In this document: positions 34,986-48,855 of the stretch, piece after piece | Position numbering within the stretch: the first letter of the stretch is position 1 | Layout: every line of letters begins with the position of its first letter | DNA from: Psoroptes ovis | Taxonomy: Eukaryota; Arthropoda; Arachnida; Sarcoptiformes; Psoroptidae | DNA: 64,000 nt | NCBI GenBank assembly: GCA_002943765.1 | Contig: PQWQ01000012.1 | Coordinates: 186,001-250,000, forward strand | Direction: 5' to 3' | Notes under the pieces: model-generated | What the model saw: only the letters and a program-made list of their open reading frames with translations | Told to the model about the DNA's origin: nothing | Databases searched by the model: none | Made by a program: the position numbers and the translations under genes

Positions 34986-37973
34986 TTTTGATTCAATTTT
35001 TTTGAATTGTGTGTTGAATTGTAATTATTAGATATATATTTATATTGATTATTTATATTATATATTTTTGTATATATTTATAATAATAATAATTATGTAT
35101 ATAAATATTTATATGGATGCGGAATCGTTATTTTAGAGATGATGGAGAAAATGAATTCTCAAAAATTCAATCAATTTTATGATCTTTTTGCTGGTGTTTG
35201 TTGTTGTTGTTGTCGATGTTTGGTTGGTGGTGTGTTTATATGGCGGTAAATCTTTAAATTCTTCAAAAAGAAATTCTGTTATTTGAAAATTTTTTCAAAA
35301 CAGAATTTTTAATCAAAACAGAATCTTTTCAGATTAATATTAGTTGAATTTAGTTGGTTGATTGGCTTTGAATGATGATTTAATTATTAATAATAATAAT
35401 AATAATGATGACCACCACCGATGATTATGTGAAATTAATTTCTGATGTTGATTATAATAATGGATGATTATAGAATAATAATGATTATTTCAATCATATG
35501 GCATATGTATAGATTAATGGTGATGATAATAATGATATTTCAATACAAACGTGATTTTTGATAATTGTAAAAATTGAAAATTATTTAAACTTCAATGAAT
35601 GATGTATGAACACACACTTGTATTTGAATAATGAGAAGAAGAAAAAAATTTGTTGAATATAACTTGGCAATCGATGATTTTAGTAATAAACAATAAACCA
35701 AATATATATTTGAATTCAATATGATTATGATCAATGTATGCACATGATTCTGGTTTATAATCAGCAGCTTATGTCTTATGAATTATCTATGAATTTCAAA
35801 GAAAAAATTGAAAAATAATTAAAATCAATTAATTAAAATTTGATAATTAAGAATTACTTATGAATAATTATCATAATTTGAATATTTTGGTGGTCAAATA
35901 TATGTCAGTTGTGTAGACAGTTGTTTAGAAAGTTGAGTAAAGCAAAAAAAAAAACAAAGGCACAAAAATTTGAAAAAAAAATTTTGCAAAAATATTTACA
36001 AGGTTTAAAGGTAAGAGGTTATAAACATAAGGAAAATTAATGTTAATGTAAATAGATGGCAAGTGAATAGAAGAGATTTAAAATGATTTGGAATGACACA
36101 TCTTCAGACATGAAATTCATTAGATAAGCAAAGTATTCACAGATTGATTCACTGTAACCATAAAGTATAACCATAACAGATGAACCATAAAGTAATTATC
36201 ATTGAATTTTCTTGTTGATTATGAAGTTTTTTAGCTGAAATACAATCAATCAGTATCAACAAAACACCTTTTAATCCTTTTGAATCTTCTAATCTTTGCA
36301 CACAAGTCTCAAAAAATTCTAATCACATCATCAGTTAAATGACCAAGTGATCAATAATGAATATTTTCAAAGAAATATTCTTCAGAATAAAGTTCACATT
36401 ATTGTTTTCAACACTGTTCACTTTGTTTACTCACACTCATTCAACTCAATTCAATTCAATTCAATCACACAAATCACAAATACGTGCTATTTGCTCACAT
36501 AAATAAACAAAACAAACAAAAAACAAAAACAACAAAACAAAATTTGAAGAATATTCTTGTTGTTGTTGTTGTTCAGATTTTCATCAAAAAAAAAAAAAAT
36601 TATTCATTCACTCAACCAAATAAAATTGAAAATAAATAAACACAAATTCACAAAATATAAATATAAACAAATACTCTTCTGATGAAAAATTCTTGTCTTT
36701 TAAACAAATACACAAATACACAATCAATCGAATAAATAATAATCATAATAATAATAATGATGATCATATATCGATTTTTATGTTTTTGTTATTATTATTA
36801 TCATCAATATAAACATCATTATTACCAATAGTAGAATATACACGACCAATATTACCATCAACAATAATAACCATTACCAGCAATAATAATAATAATAAGA
36901 ATCATCATAAACAACATCATTGTTGCTGCTGTCATTATATTTATGAATTCTTGTATACATATATATATATATATATGAGAGGAGAAGAATATATACAAAA
37001 TACTTTTTTTTTTGAGAATACATACTTTGATTCATGATAATAATAATAATAATTTTGATGATGATGCTGATGATGTTGATGTTGAATAGAAGATAATACA
37101 AGAATTGAAGAATATTTGAAAAAAATAGGACAAAATTATTCTAAAAATAGCAGCAGAAGCAGTAACATCAGCAGCAGCAGCAACAGCCACAACAGAATTA
37201 TTGGTATAAATGAACATTGAATGTATGGCTGAAATTGCTGAACAATATTATTGTTCGTGTGGTCGTATATGGTTGAATTGAAAGCTCTATTACTTGATAT
37301 TTTTATTTCAAAAGTTTCAAGAATCTGGTTGTTTGATGATTATGATTACTATTATTCTTCATCAAAGAATCGATATTTACAGTAATAACCATAATAAATG
37401 TATGGCAAATCGGTATAACTTGGTACGGTAAGAATCGGTACTCTTCTCCTCTGCTTTAAAAGCTTCTACTTGCTTTGTTTTGCTTCAATATTTCTGCTCA
37501 TTTGGGACGATTCTTGGCGTATATATACGAGAATAAACAATAAACCAATGATCATATATACCCGAACTGAGCATATATTCTCGAAACGATTCTTGTTCAG
37601 GGAAAAATTTGCCGACAGTTTCGGTAATATTCAGTGGTACCAGTGGTATTCATGGTACGATCGGCTTCGAGATTTGACTGGTAAGGTGGTCAAATTTTTG
37701 TATTTATTCGAATTTCGAAAACATTCGAAAATACAAAATTCGAATTCGAACAAGAATAAAGTAGTGGCAATGAGAATAGTGAAAGAATGACAGATGACTC
37801 AAAATTAGAGTAGTAGTAGTGGCACAGCTTTTAGTATTTAGAATTTTGAGCAAAAATAAAAGAAAAAAATTCTGTAAAAAGCTAGCAGCATGCCACAAAG
37901 AATAAATTAAAAATTCGAAAGTAAATTCTGCCACTATTCAATTCTCATATTTTAACTTGATTCGAATAACCAA

Positions 37974-38064
37974 AGGGCTGTCCGAAAAATTCGTTCCAAT
38001 TGAAACCAATAGAAATTCCGGACAAATATCTTTAAAGAATCCGTAAGAACTTTTCGGACAACTT
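37974..38064. mobile_element. Degenerate mariner-like miniature element
   Basis: GGCTGTCCGAAAAATTCGTT on the left and GAACTTTTCGGACAAC on the right, with a scrambled centre; slightly long (~91 bp). Confidence 0.7.
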
Positions 38065-38479
38065 CGAAAAACAATTTCAAACATTCATATAAACAAACCA
38101 ATTTCAATTATTCTGATTCCTGGATCAAATTATTTTTTTGTTTTGTTTTGTTTTTAGAAGTATTTTCAATTATTTTGATCCAGAATTATTTCCAGAGTCA
38201 ATGTATATATCATCAGTGACATATCATTTGAGCATTGAATTTCAGGCGTGGCATTACAATATACACGAATATTCTGGTGTTTATATGTGTTATATATATG
38301 AATATGAAGCAGAACAATTCAGAATCTTCAATCATTTTCAACGTTCAAAACAGCCATAACAGCTTCCAATCGAGCCAGAAATAACCAGAGAAACAAATCA
38401 AAATCAAAATCATTAATCGGATCAGGCCAATGGTCGCACAGTAATTGATCGTTTCGCTTGTATTATTCTTATTATTTCA

Positions 38480-38562
38480 TTAGGTTGTCCGAAAAGTTTT
38501 CGGCCGATTATATCGTTGAGGAATCGAAGAGAAAATCGTCAAGAACTTTTCGGACAACCTAA
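38480..38562. mobile_element. Mariner-like miniature element, subfamily C
   Basis: TTAGGTTGTCCGAAAAGTTT, CGGCCGATTATATCGTTGAG, right arm AAGAACTTTTCGGACAACCT then AA. Confidence 0.85.
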
Positions 38563-38863
38563 TTGGTTACTGGTCGTATTATGTATGTGATCCATGTTTT
38601 GAACCAAATTTTAAAACTCGATTCCTTGAAACAATAAATCGAATGATTCGAATGGTACAAAATGGTTGAATGAAAACATGAAAAATGGAATCGATTCAAA
38701 CAAATAAATAACAAAAGGTCATTGATGCCATTCGGATATGTGAGTTATCCGAGAAGTTCTCTCGCCGCTCAAAACAAACAAACAAAATGAACCAAATATG
38801 AAAATGGATGTTCATGTTATATTTGTGATATGAGATGATGATGTATGGCCCATAAAAATAGTA

Positions 38864-38945
38864 TTAAGCTGTCCGAAAAGTTTTTGCCGACCATATCGTA
38901 TAGAAAATCATTGGAAAATCGACAAGAACTTTTCGGACAACCTAA
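38864..38945. mobile_element. Mariner-like miniature element, subfamily C
   Basis: TTAAGCTGTCCGAAAAGTTT, TTGCCGACCATATCGTATAG, right arm AAGAACTTTTCGGACAACCT then AA; TA flanks. Confidence 0.85.
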
Positions 38946-39981
38946 TATTTTTAATTCCGGAATCGAAATAAACAAAACAACTAAACATTACTACACAAGT
39001 ACTCAAAACATAAACATTTTTTTACAAAACTCAAAGATTCAAAACTTTTGGTTCGTTGATCGGTTGGTGTAGATGTAGGAAATGAGGCCAAACAAACTAT
39101 AAATAATCATAATAATAATAATAATAATCGAATAATAACCAATATGATGATTATGATGATATAGAATCCATTTATTAAATCGAATCAAATTTAATTCGAA
39201 CAGAATCATTTCAACAAAAGGATTCAAGACTATTTGTTCATTTGTTTATTCAAAATTTTTTTCAAAATTCTTATTCCTTTCAGATTCTTATTAGGTTTCA
39301 AAGGATTTTCTTCATTTTTTTCACCATAAAGTAAACAAAAGGAAACCTACTTAAATCTAATTGATTGATCAATTATCATCCATCAATTGATGCATCAATC
39401 AGATTTTGATGGTATAATCATCATAATTCATAATTCTCTTAGCATTTTTTTAAATATAAATGATCATTTTAATCGAATTTAATAATTATCAAGTTAAAAG
39501 ATGCTTTTGAGTGTCTTAGAATTGACAGAATTGAAATTCTTCAAAATTTATGAATCAATTTTGGAGCGATTCAGGAGCAATTTTGGAGCCGGATTCTCGG
39601 TGAATATTTCGAATGAATTCGAAATTCGAATGTTTAAGATTGAAGATATTCGAAGATTCATTGAATACTTCAGAAAAGGAGAAAAATTTCAAAGTAAATA
39701 ATTCAATGATCAAATCATCAAATCAATTCAAATAAAAAAAATCAATGATTCAGCAAAAATCATTTGAATTTGGTTGAAATTTGAAATTGGTCAAAATTTG
39801 AATCAATTATTCATATGGTTATTTATAGAAATTATTTCGATGAAGACGTTCTTGTGAAGAGTCTTATTTCAAGAATTCTTCGAGAATTCATTTAAAGAAG
39901 ATGACTGTCAATTAATTGAAAATCGTTGACGAGTTTTCAATTAAAATTTTGAAGCAATTAACAATGCTAATTGATATGTAT

Positions 39982-40058
39982 TTGGGTTGTCCCATAAGTT
40001 CTTGCCGTTTTCAAATTTTTCATTTGAAAAAACGGCAAGAACTTATGGGACAACCTCA
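39982..40058. mobile_element. Mariner-like miniature element, subfamily B (hairpin)
   Basis: TTGGGTTGTCCCATAAGTTC TTGCCGTTTTCAAAT, mirrored by ATTTGAAAAAACGGCAAGAA and CTTATGGGACAACC. The stem is about 35 bp, the most complete hairpin in the window. Confidence 0.9.
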
Positions 40059-41212
40059 TGTATATTTACATCAGAATTACTTAATGAATTCTTGAAAATT
40101 CTCATTTTTTCAGTCGAAATTCTCGCCAAACAGAATTGATTCCATCTGGTGATGAGAATAAATACGATTCTGGAGTGATTATTCATGAATTTCTGACCGA
40201 AAAAATTCTTTGCCGAATTCCACCTACCGAAATTCTTTGAAATTTTCCAGAAAAAATTTATGAATTTTTCGGGAAAATTTCCCGAAAAAAATTTTCCTGA
40301 ACAAAAATTCTGAATGGGAATATACACAGAAGGGAGTATTATTTTCAAGAATAAAAAGCAAAAAATTGGAAAAAAACTTACGCAAATTCTTGTTTTCAAA
40401 TTCATTTGAAATTAATTAATTAATTAATTAACTAATCATTAATTTGGTGAAATTCATTGTGAAATTTGATTGAATGAATCAAAAAAAAAAAAAAAAAATT
40501 TGAAACATTTAAAGAATTTAATTTGGAAATATATTTGATGAATGAAAAAATATCACAGAATTGATGGATGATTAATACATATATACAAAGGATTCATTTG
40601 TTTCATTATCAAATTGAATGAATCAAATTGAATTAAATCATAATTGAATGATTGATAATCAAAAACAAACCAAGAGACACATGTTAGATTGAATTCAATT
40701 GTTTAATAATCAATATTTTTACATTTTTCACAATTCAACGACGATTTTAGTATTCATCAATGAGAGTTCATCATCATTGGATTTATTAATTTATAAGGAG
40801 AATAATTTGTAAAAATCAGTCATCACAATTATTATGGTCATTTGTCATTTATGATAATTTGAAATTTTTAAATTTGAAAAATTGAAAATTTTCAAAAATT
40901 TCAAAAAATTTTAAACAAAAAATTCATTGAGTCAAATATATGTAATTATAATTAATAATTAACACAAATTGATACATTTCGTATATAATATAATACACAC
41001 AACACGAACACACACATTGATATATATTATAATTCATATATATACAGCAGCATTATCAAATATAAAAAAATTGAGCAAAATAAAATAATACAAATAAATG
41101 AAAATTTTGTTTACAAAATAACACACAAACACCGACATCACCGACATACATACGAGAGATGTGTACATATAAAACTCAATACATACATGTCTCAATTCGA
41201 ATCAATATATAT

Positions 41213-41293
41213 TTAGGTTGTCCTAAAAGTTCTGGCCGATTTTCATTAACAACTCTATTCTATTAAGCGGAATGAACTTTTCGGACAACCTAA
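41213..41293. mobile_element. Mariner-like miniature element, subfamily A
   Basis: TTAGGTTGTCCTAAAAGTTC, GGCCGATTTTCATTAACAAC, right arm GAACTTTTCGGACAACCTAA. Confidence 0.87.
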
Positions 41294-41861
41294 TGCACAT
41301 CAAAACACACACAAATATTGATGATACATTTCGAAAAGCTTTCGCGGTTTATTCAAAAAGATGTTCATTGCTTCATTGATATCTTTCTTATTTTCAACAT
41401 GTTCTTCATGAATTAATTAATTGAAAATTGATTAAAAAATGTGTGCAGTAGCAAAGTCATACATGCATACACAATCAATACACAGGCACATACATTATAT
41501 ACACATGTATTAATACACTCATATATCGATTTGATTCGATTTGCTACGTGATGCTTTCTGCTTTGTTGAATTAATTATTTTTCAATAATTTCAAAGGAGA
41601 AAAATTATGAATAAATTTTCACCTTTTAACTTAAAGGAAAATGAAAACGATTGAAATTATTATTATTATTGAAATCAATCAATTTATTTCGTTTATTTTC
41701 AATCATTTTCATTTTCATTGAATTAAAGTGTAAATCTTCAAAAGTGAATAAATCTGTAAGTGATACATTCATACAATCTATTTGTATTTATATATGTATG
41801 TATGTACATGCATCATCATCATATATATTTATTTACCTGTATTTATTATTATTGATATCAA

Positions 41862-41941
41862 TTAGGTTGTCCGTAAAGTTCATTCCGATTAATCAATAGA
41901 GTTGCTGCTGAAAATCAGCCAAAACATTTCGGACAATCTAA
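41862..41941. mobile_element. 80-bp mariner-like miniature element, subfamily A, opposite orientation
   Basis: TTAGGTTGTCCGTAAAGTTC, ATTCCGATTAATCAATAGAG, right arm AAACATTTCGGACAATCTAA. Confidence 0.85.
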
Positions 41942-44900
41942 TGATATATTTATTTTCATATTTTTCATCATCATCATCATTGATATAAATATATGAAAAT
42001 ATATCATTACAAACATTCAATGAAGATTGCATAGAAATCAATATCATCATAACAAATATTAATAAAACAAAATCAAAACATTTTTGTTTGATGGCTAACT
42101 AATATTATTTCAATGAAAACATAGAAAATTGGTAAAAGATATAATCAATGGATACCTTTGATGATACCTGCACTTATTCAATTACTAAACAAACTCACTG
42201 TACATCATCATCAACACACATATACACCTTTTAAAATACACCATTTAGATACGCAAGTTGCAATTGGATTTTTTAATGTATTTTAAATTATAATATTTTA
42301 CATAGAAAATTAGTGAAAGCATCAAACATACACACATATTCAAGTCACAGATGTTTAAGCATAAATAATTCCTAAAATTCAAAGATTTACCCAGGCTTCG
42401 AAGGTGTTAAAAGTGTAAATACTTTTTTTTCATTTGAATTCTAAGAATAAATAAATAAATAAATAAATATTTAAACATTGAAACAATTTAATTTGTATCT
42501 TGTTTGATTCTGACTAATTTAAAAATAATTACAACTAATTTTGTATTTTCAGTGTTTAAAGGGTTTTGCATTCGAAATTTTCTTCTTTACATGCAGATTT
42601 GAACAAATGTAAATGGATGCATACATACCTGGAAAATATAACGTTGAAATTTTATTATATTTCTTTATTTTTATTTTCAATTTCAAGCTTATGAATATTG
42701 AATGAATTGGAAAATTGTATTTTTTATGATGAAGATTTTTAAAGATTTACAAAATACACAAAAACATAAAAATCTTTTGATTTATGAATCGTTATTTCTT
42801 GTTGAAAATTTTTTTTAAATGACATAAACAGATAAACATAAACACAGTTTAAGCACAAAAATCAATGGATTTTTTTTTCATAGAAATTCTTGTTTCATGG
42901 ATTTTATTTTAAAATCTTGAATTGAAATTATCAATTGCTTGGAATTGAATTCTGTCGAAATCAGGTGATACAAAAATTCTTAAACAATTATTTGAGATCA
43001 ATGAATTTGCATTCGATCAATTATTCACAAATCAACAAAAATGTCTTTTTTGAGCATAGAAATTCAAATCATTTCAATTAAAATTGAATTGGTCTCAGAT
43101 GATGATGATAGATCATTGAATAAACACCTTTAAAATACCTTTGAAACTTTGGAAATTTGGTAGAATTTTGGGCCAAATTATGTATTAATTAATTAATTAA
43201 TTGAGTAACAATACACAAAAGACACAAAAACAAATCACAAATTCATTGATGTCAACAATGAATGACAATCATTGCTCATATATCAGTTACGTAGTCTTTG
43301 TTTTTTCACTTTGCTTTGATTGTTGTCGTTTATTTGTTATTGTCGTTTATTTGCTGCGAGCAAATTTTTCTTATTTTTGAAAAAAATAACAAAATCAATT
43401 AATTTTCAATGGAAAATAATGGAAAATTATCATCATAATTTTGTCATGATCACCACTCAACACTCAACAATAACAGATCATCATCATCATAATCATAATT
43501 ATCACCAATCATAGACAATAAACCATACATTCACATATCACACACACACACAAACTACATAAACCACATCAATATCATTGATCATCGTATATCATATCTC
43601 AAATAGACACATACATTAACAATGACAATAACAGTTATGTGTTTTGCATATGAAATTTGCATACAAATTCGTATAATTACAGCCACCCAATTGATGAATT
43701 ATTATTAAAATTGATGATTGGTCGCTTTTTGTCGATGATTAGTGAATATTTGTGCATATAAATCAACTAAAGAGGATGTTGAAAATATTTGTTTTTCAAA
43801 ACAATCAAACAATAAACTTGTATATTAATTTGTTGATTAATTAGTCTTGCTTATTGGCTGGTTGATTTGGCTTATGTTTTAATATTTGGTTGGTTTTAAA
43901 TATCTTTGATTTGCTTTGATATTTGGTCTTGGTTTAATATCGTTGATATTTGAATATTACTTCAGACAATATAATTTCCAGTGATTCTTAGTTGAAATTG
44001 AATCGAATTACATTCAAAATTTGAGAATTAAGTTGAAATAAAATGAACTAAATCGAAAGAATTGTCTCGGAAATACACACAGAGTTTATAGTTTTGAAAT
44101 AAATAAACAATGTGTTCACCTTTGTTCGAGGTTTTTCACCAAGGTTTTTGCTGCAGTTGATTGGTTGCTCTTCTTGTTTGTTTATTTCAAGACGTTGTTA
44201 TCAATATTCAAAGGTTTCTAGGGTCAGAATCATTTGTTATTTTCAAAAAATTACTTCAATAGGTTCTCAGTTTGATTGTACAAATCAAAAGGTTCAAAGT
44301 TTACATTGGTCAATTAATCGAATTAATCGATTCGATTGATTCAATTCAAAATCGAATTTACTTGGTCGTTCTTGTTGTTTGCTGTTTGCTGCTGTTTTTA
44401 CAAAATTACAAAAGGCTGAGGATGATGATGCTCATCTTCGTTTGATGATGATATCCGAATACAATACACACCTCTATTTCATTTTTCATCGATTCTGGAA
44501 TAGACTTTTCCTTTGGTATACTCTTGTAATATACTTCTTGTTTTCTTTGGTTCCCGAAAATTTCGGTCCAATTTCGGGATGTGTTTATCTTCACTGTTGT
44601 TGATGATGTTATTCTTCGGTTGGTCATAGAAGTTTTTGTTTTTGTTTTCGTTTTTTTTTCCATCCAATTTTCGATGCGGTCAAGAATCATAAATACATGG
44701 CCACTACTCGTTTAGTGGTGGTAGTGGTATTAGTTTATGTGAGCAGAATTCTGCTAGCCGCCTAACGGTTTAAATCGATGATTCTCAAATTTGATTTTCG
44801 AGGTTAATATTTCTGTAGAATTGATGAAAAATGCCCGTTCCACTCTCGGGATTGGCATTGAGCAAGCAAAAATATTGAACGCGAACGTCACGTTCGTTGA

Positions 44901-45880
44901 CTGTTTCGTGTCGAACAAATGAATCGAACGTGATGATTTCAAGCAGCGAAAAGAGGAGGAGGAGAATGAGATGGAAGGAGAGAAAGTGATAGAGTGAAAA
45001 ACGGTGAAAATTTATTTTTGAGTGTAATAAAGATAATAGTAATGAGTACATATATGAATGTGTATTTATTGTGCAACCAATGAAAATGATATAAGTAGTA
45101 GTAGCATACAATTAGTTATAATTGTAGTGGTTACTTTTTCTATTCATACACCTCCTCTTGATCCTCGCAATTTTAATTAATGCAGTCAAAAATTAGAAAA
45201 GAGAGGAGGTCAGCAACAACGAAAAAAAATTCTGTTATTTTCAGCCACTACTTTTCATAACTTTGAAGTATGCCACTACTACCATTGGGTAAAAAGCTCA
45301 CAGCTGAAAACTGCAACAATTAATATATGCTACTACCACTACTCATAGACCACTACTTTTTCTTTAAAAAAAACCGTAAAAATTCGAATTTTGAATTTCG
45401 ATAACCCGGTCAATTTTTTCATTTCTTGATTATCATAGATAATACGGAATGGATCCATATTTTTCGGTGAACCTCGATGGGGAACCAATCAAGCTTTGCC
45501 AACAACACGAATCATCAGGCCCAAAACCTATAGAAGACAGATCATGCATCTGGCTGCTATATACGCGAACCGAAATCCAAAATCTTCCGAAATTTTGGCC
45601 GTAAATTGAGCTCACGATGTCCTGGAACAAGTTCGGTTCATCAGATTCCAGTATATAGGAGCAGCAGCGGTTGAAATGCAGCAGAATTTTAGGGGTAAAT
45701 ATTCTTGGATTTCAATTATTCCAAGTTCTCAAATTCTTAATTGTTTCCATCACCAGAAAAAGGTTTTCACATTACTTGCGCAAGCTTATGGATGTTTGGG
45801 CGTCGTCAACATTCGACATTATTATGATCATCATCAACCAGACATATTTGCAACAAATACTCATGGCAAACACTCATATA

Positions 45881-45963
45881 TTGGGTTGTCCCATAAGTTC
45901 TTGCCGTTTTTCAAATTTTTTTTTTTTCATTCGAAAAACAGCAAAAACTTATGGGACAACCTT
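45881..45963. mobile_element. Mariner-like miniature element, subfamily B (hairpin)
   Basis: TTGGGTTGTCCCATAAGTTC TTGCCGTTTTTC at left, mirrored by GAAAAACAGCAAAAACTTAT and GGGACAACC; TA before the left arm. Confidence 0.88.
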
Positions 45964-45990
45964 ATCAATACATGAAATTGCAACAAACTA

Positions 45991-46070
45991 TTGGGTTGTC
46001 CTGAAAGTTTTTGCCCATTTACTAATTGAAAAACGTTAGAAAATCGACAAAAACTTTCCGTACAACCCAA
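45991..46070. mobile_element. 80-bp mariner-like miniature element, subfamily C-like
   Basis: TTGGGTTGTCCTGAAAGTTT, TTGCCC, right arm CGACAAAAACTTTCCGTACA then ACCCAA; TA flanks. It lies 27 bp after the previous copy. Confidence 0.8.
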
Positions 46071-46628
46071 TAGAATACAAACAAACGATTTGTCGATCAT
46101 CAATTTGCCATGTGAGCTATATATCTCACTCGACAACATATCCCAATTAAAATCAATGCTACTACCATTGTTTTTCGGGGTGATGATCATCATCGCATAA
46201 AAATTCTACAAAATTGAAAAGGTTTTCAAAAGGTTCAATATCCACATATTATATATCAAACATAGCCTTTGAAGAAAATTGATTCGAATAGAGCTTTCAA
46301 TACCGGTATTTCGATTTTGATCCGGTATTCAGAATACCGCGGTATTCATACAACAAAAAAAATACCGGTATTTCGGTATTTGCTTTAAATTGATATTAAT
46401 TCAATTTTCGCTTAAGAAAAATTAATATTCAAATTGATTTCAAATCAATTTCAATCAATCTTTTCAAATATAAACAATTTTCAATTTCTCCAAAACATTG
46501 ATTGATCAAAATCGATTTAATTGAAATAATACGGTAAGTTTTGTATATTTGTATTGTAATGTAATTTATCATCAACAGATCTATTTGAAATAATTAATAG
46601 GGCATAAAATTGTCAAAATTATAAGAAA

Positions 46629-48723
46629 ATGGAAACAACATTCATTGAGCATAGTAAAAAAGGACAAGATCAAACATCGGTTTGGTATCATTTCCTTATT
46701 GGAAAACATGGAAATGTTGCAAAATGTAAACAATGTTCCCGTCAAATAAAGTGTATCGGTGGCTCAACAAGTGGTCTTCATACACACTTGAAAACGATAC
46801 ATGGACTCAATCTAAAGATGATGACAAATGGAAAATCACCGCCTGACATTGATATTGAACAGTCGTATCCTCAGAAAAAACCAAAATTATTGATCACCAA
46901 TCATCATTTTAAGAATAAAAATGACAAATTAGTGGAAATAATTGCCCGTATGGTAGCCAATGATGGACTTTCATTTAATCATTTTATCAATTCGTATGAT
47001 ATCAGAGAAGGATTGAACGCTAGAGGCTACAAAGATTTACCGAATTCCGTTGCTACCATCCGTAATATGGTACTTGAATATGGCGAATTCATCAAACAAA
47101 ATACGGTGGCCGAAATTACGAAATTAAAACTTGATGGTAAACGTTTTAGCATCAGTATGGATGAATGGATATCAATCCGAAATAGAAGATATATAAATGT
47201 TAATGTACATTCCATAGGACCATCAGTGTACAACATTGGATTGATAAGAGCGCATCGATCATTGTCCGCTGTACGGTGTCTGTCATTGGTCACTGAAAAA
47301 TTGAAAGATTTCAATATAGACATAAATAAAGATATTGTAGGAGTGACTACAGACGGCGCTTCAAGCCTTATGGTCAAATTTGGCAAACTGATTGCAGCTG
47401 AACATCAACAATGTTTGGTTCATTGTATCAATTTGGCCATAGCTGATGTATTTTACAAATCGAGACCCATCGTTGATACCGTTGTGGAACAAAATGACGA
47501 TGCTGATGCCGATTACGATGATGATGATGATATCAATAACGAAACTGATGATGAAGACAATGATGGCATTATTATTGAAATAGATTCTACTACGACAACC
47601 AATGATATTATTGATATCAGTCATGAAAATATATCATGTTTAGTTGCGAAAATACGAAAAGCAATCAAAATTTTCAAGAAAAATGATAGATTATTACAAA
47701 AATATGTTCAAGAACAATTAGGTAGAGAAGTGACGTTGAAACTGGATTGCAAAACAAGATGGAACACCATGCTATCAATGCTCGAAAAATTTAATGAAAT
47801 TAAATTTTGTATCCAACAATCATTGTTCGATATTGGTTCGGACATTCATTTTTGTGAAGACGAATTCAACCTATTATCGGCTATAATAGCTGCATTGACG
47901 CCAATCAAATTGACAATCGATGCCTTGATAAGTCGTCAAGATGCTAACCTTTTAACAGCTGATGCATCTATAGCATTTATGCTTGACGAACTTTCCACTC
48001 AAAACTCTTCGATTTCTTTCGAATTGATCGAAGCGTTAAAATTTCGTATTCATAAGCACCGTAATGCTGAAATATCTGACATACTTCAATATTTACAAAA
48101 AGGCACACAACAACAACAAGATGGACTAATATTCAATCGCATATCTAAATCAATGATTATTAAAAAAATAGCAAGTTTGATTGAACGAATGAATAACGAA
48201 AATTCAGAAAATGTTGTTAAAGATGAACATGATGAAGATTATGGAATTTTTCCACCACCAATCATCACAACACAAATAATCGATGAAACAACAGTATTAA
48301 ACAATCAGCTAAATGTAAGTGAATTAAAGAAAAAATTAGATGCAGCAATAAATCGAACAATGAATCCATCGATTCCGATTATAAATAAAAACAATATTTT
48401 AGAACAAAAAATCCATGAAGAAATGATTGTTTTCGAAAAAACTGGCATAAAAGGTTCATATTTGCAAAATGCATACAATTTATTGATGACAATCTTACCT
48501 ACAAGTGTTGATCACCAAAGAGCATTCACGGCTGCCGAATTATTTTGTACAAAAATTCGTTCATCATTTGATGATCAAACTATTGATTGTTTATGTTTTT
48601 TAAGAGCATACTTTAACAATAATAAACAAAGTGTAAGTGAAGTAATTATTATTATTGCTTCTTGAATAATTTCAATTTTAACTTTTTTTTTTTATTTAAT
48701 TGTAGGCTAATGCACAAATGTAA
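46629..48723 (+). CDS. hAT transposase with BED zinc finger
   Basis: Exons 46629..48632 and 48706..48723 (gtaagt donor, tttaattgtag acceptor, phase 0), 673 residues ending KQSANAQM; without splicing the frame runs to 48665. A BED finger (C33, C36, H53, H58) is followed by an RNase-H-like hAT core: D178 in SMDEW, D242 in VTTDGASS, the CLVHCINLAI motif, TRWNTML, and the C-terminal dimerisation region (ILPTSVDHQRAFTAAELFCTKIRSSF ... CLCFLRAYF, near 620-660). An Asp-rich insertion lies at ~290-330. It has no internal stop or frameshift over 2 kb. It would cut and paste its own element. Whether the copy is active or domesticated is not decidable here; the intact frame favours recent activity. Confidence 0.9.
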
Positions 48724-48855
48724 AAAAAGGAAAATGTTAGAGAAAAACGGTTTGACTCAGCGTCATGATCATATGTTTTATTAATTGAACTTATATTGAA
48801 CTTGATTAAATGTCATTAGCTGTTGTATGGTAACAGTGATGGTAAATGGTATATG

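Larger units (their letters stand above)
34986..46288. other. 11 kb gene-poor region
   Basis: No frame with family similarity or consistent splice structure. It probably includes 5' UTR/promoter of G beta next to 34986. It contains eight mariner-like miniatures (listed separately), many TTG/TAA/TGA simple repeats and short A/T-rich inverted repeats. Two stretches (about 37600-37930 and 44700-45660) are less AT-rich and share CCACTACT/AGTAGTGG words. Confidence 0.5.

Noticed and set aside
37470..37790. 106-codon open frame in the gene-poor region
   Set aside because: Composition and Tyr/Trp repeats (WYQWYSWY) arise from short nucleotide repeats; no recognisable domain.
45433..45630. 65-codon minus-strand frame with balanced composition
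   Set aside because: Isolated, with no matching neighbours in phase; more likely a repeat remnant than an exon.
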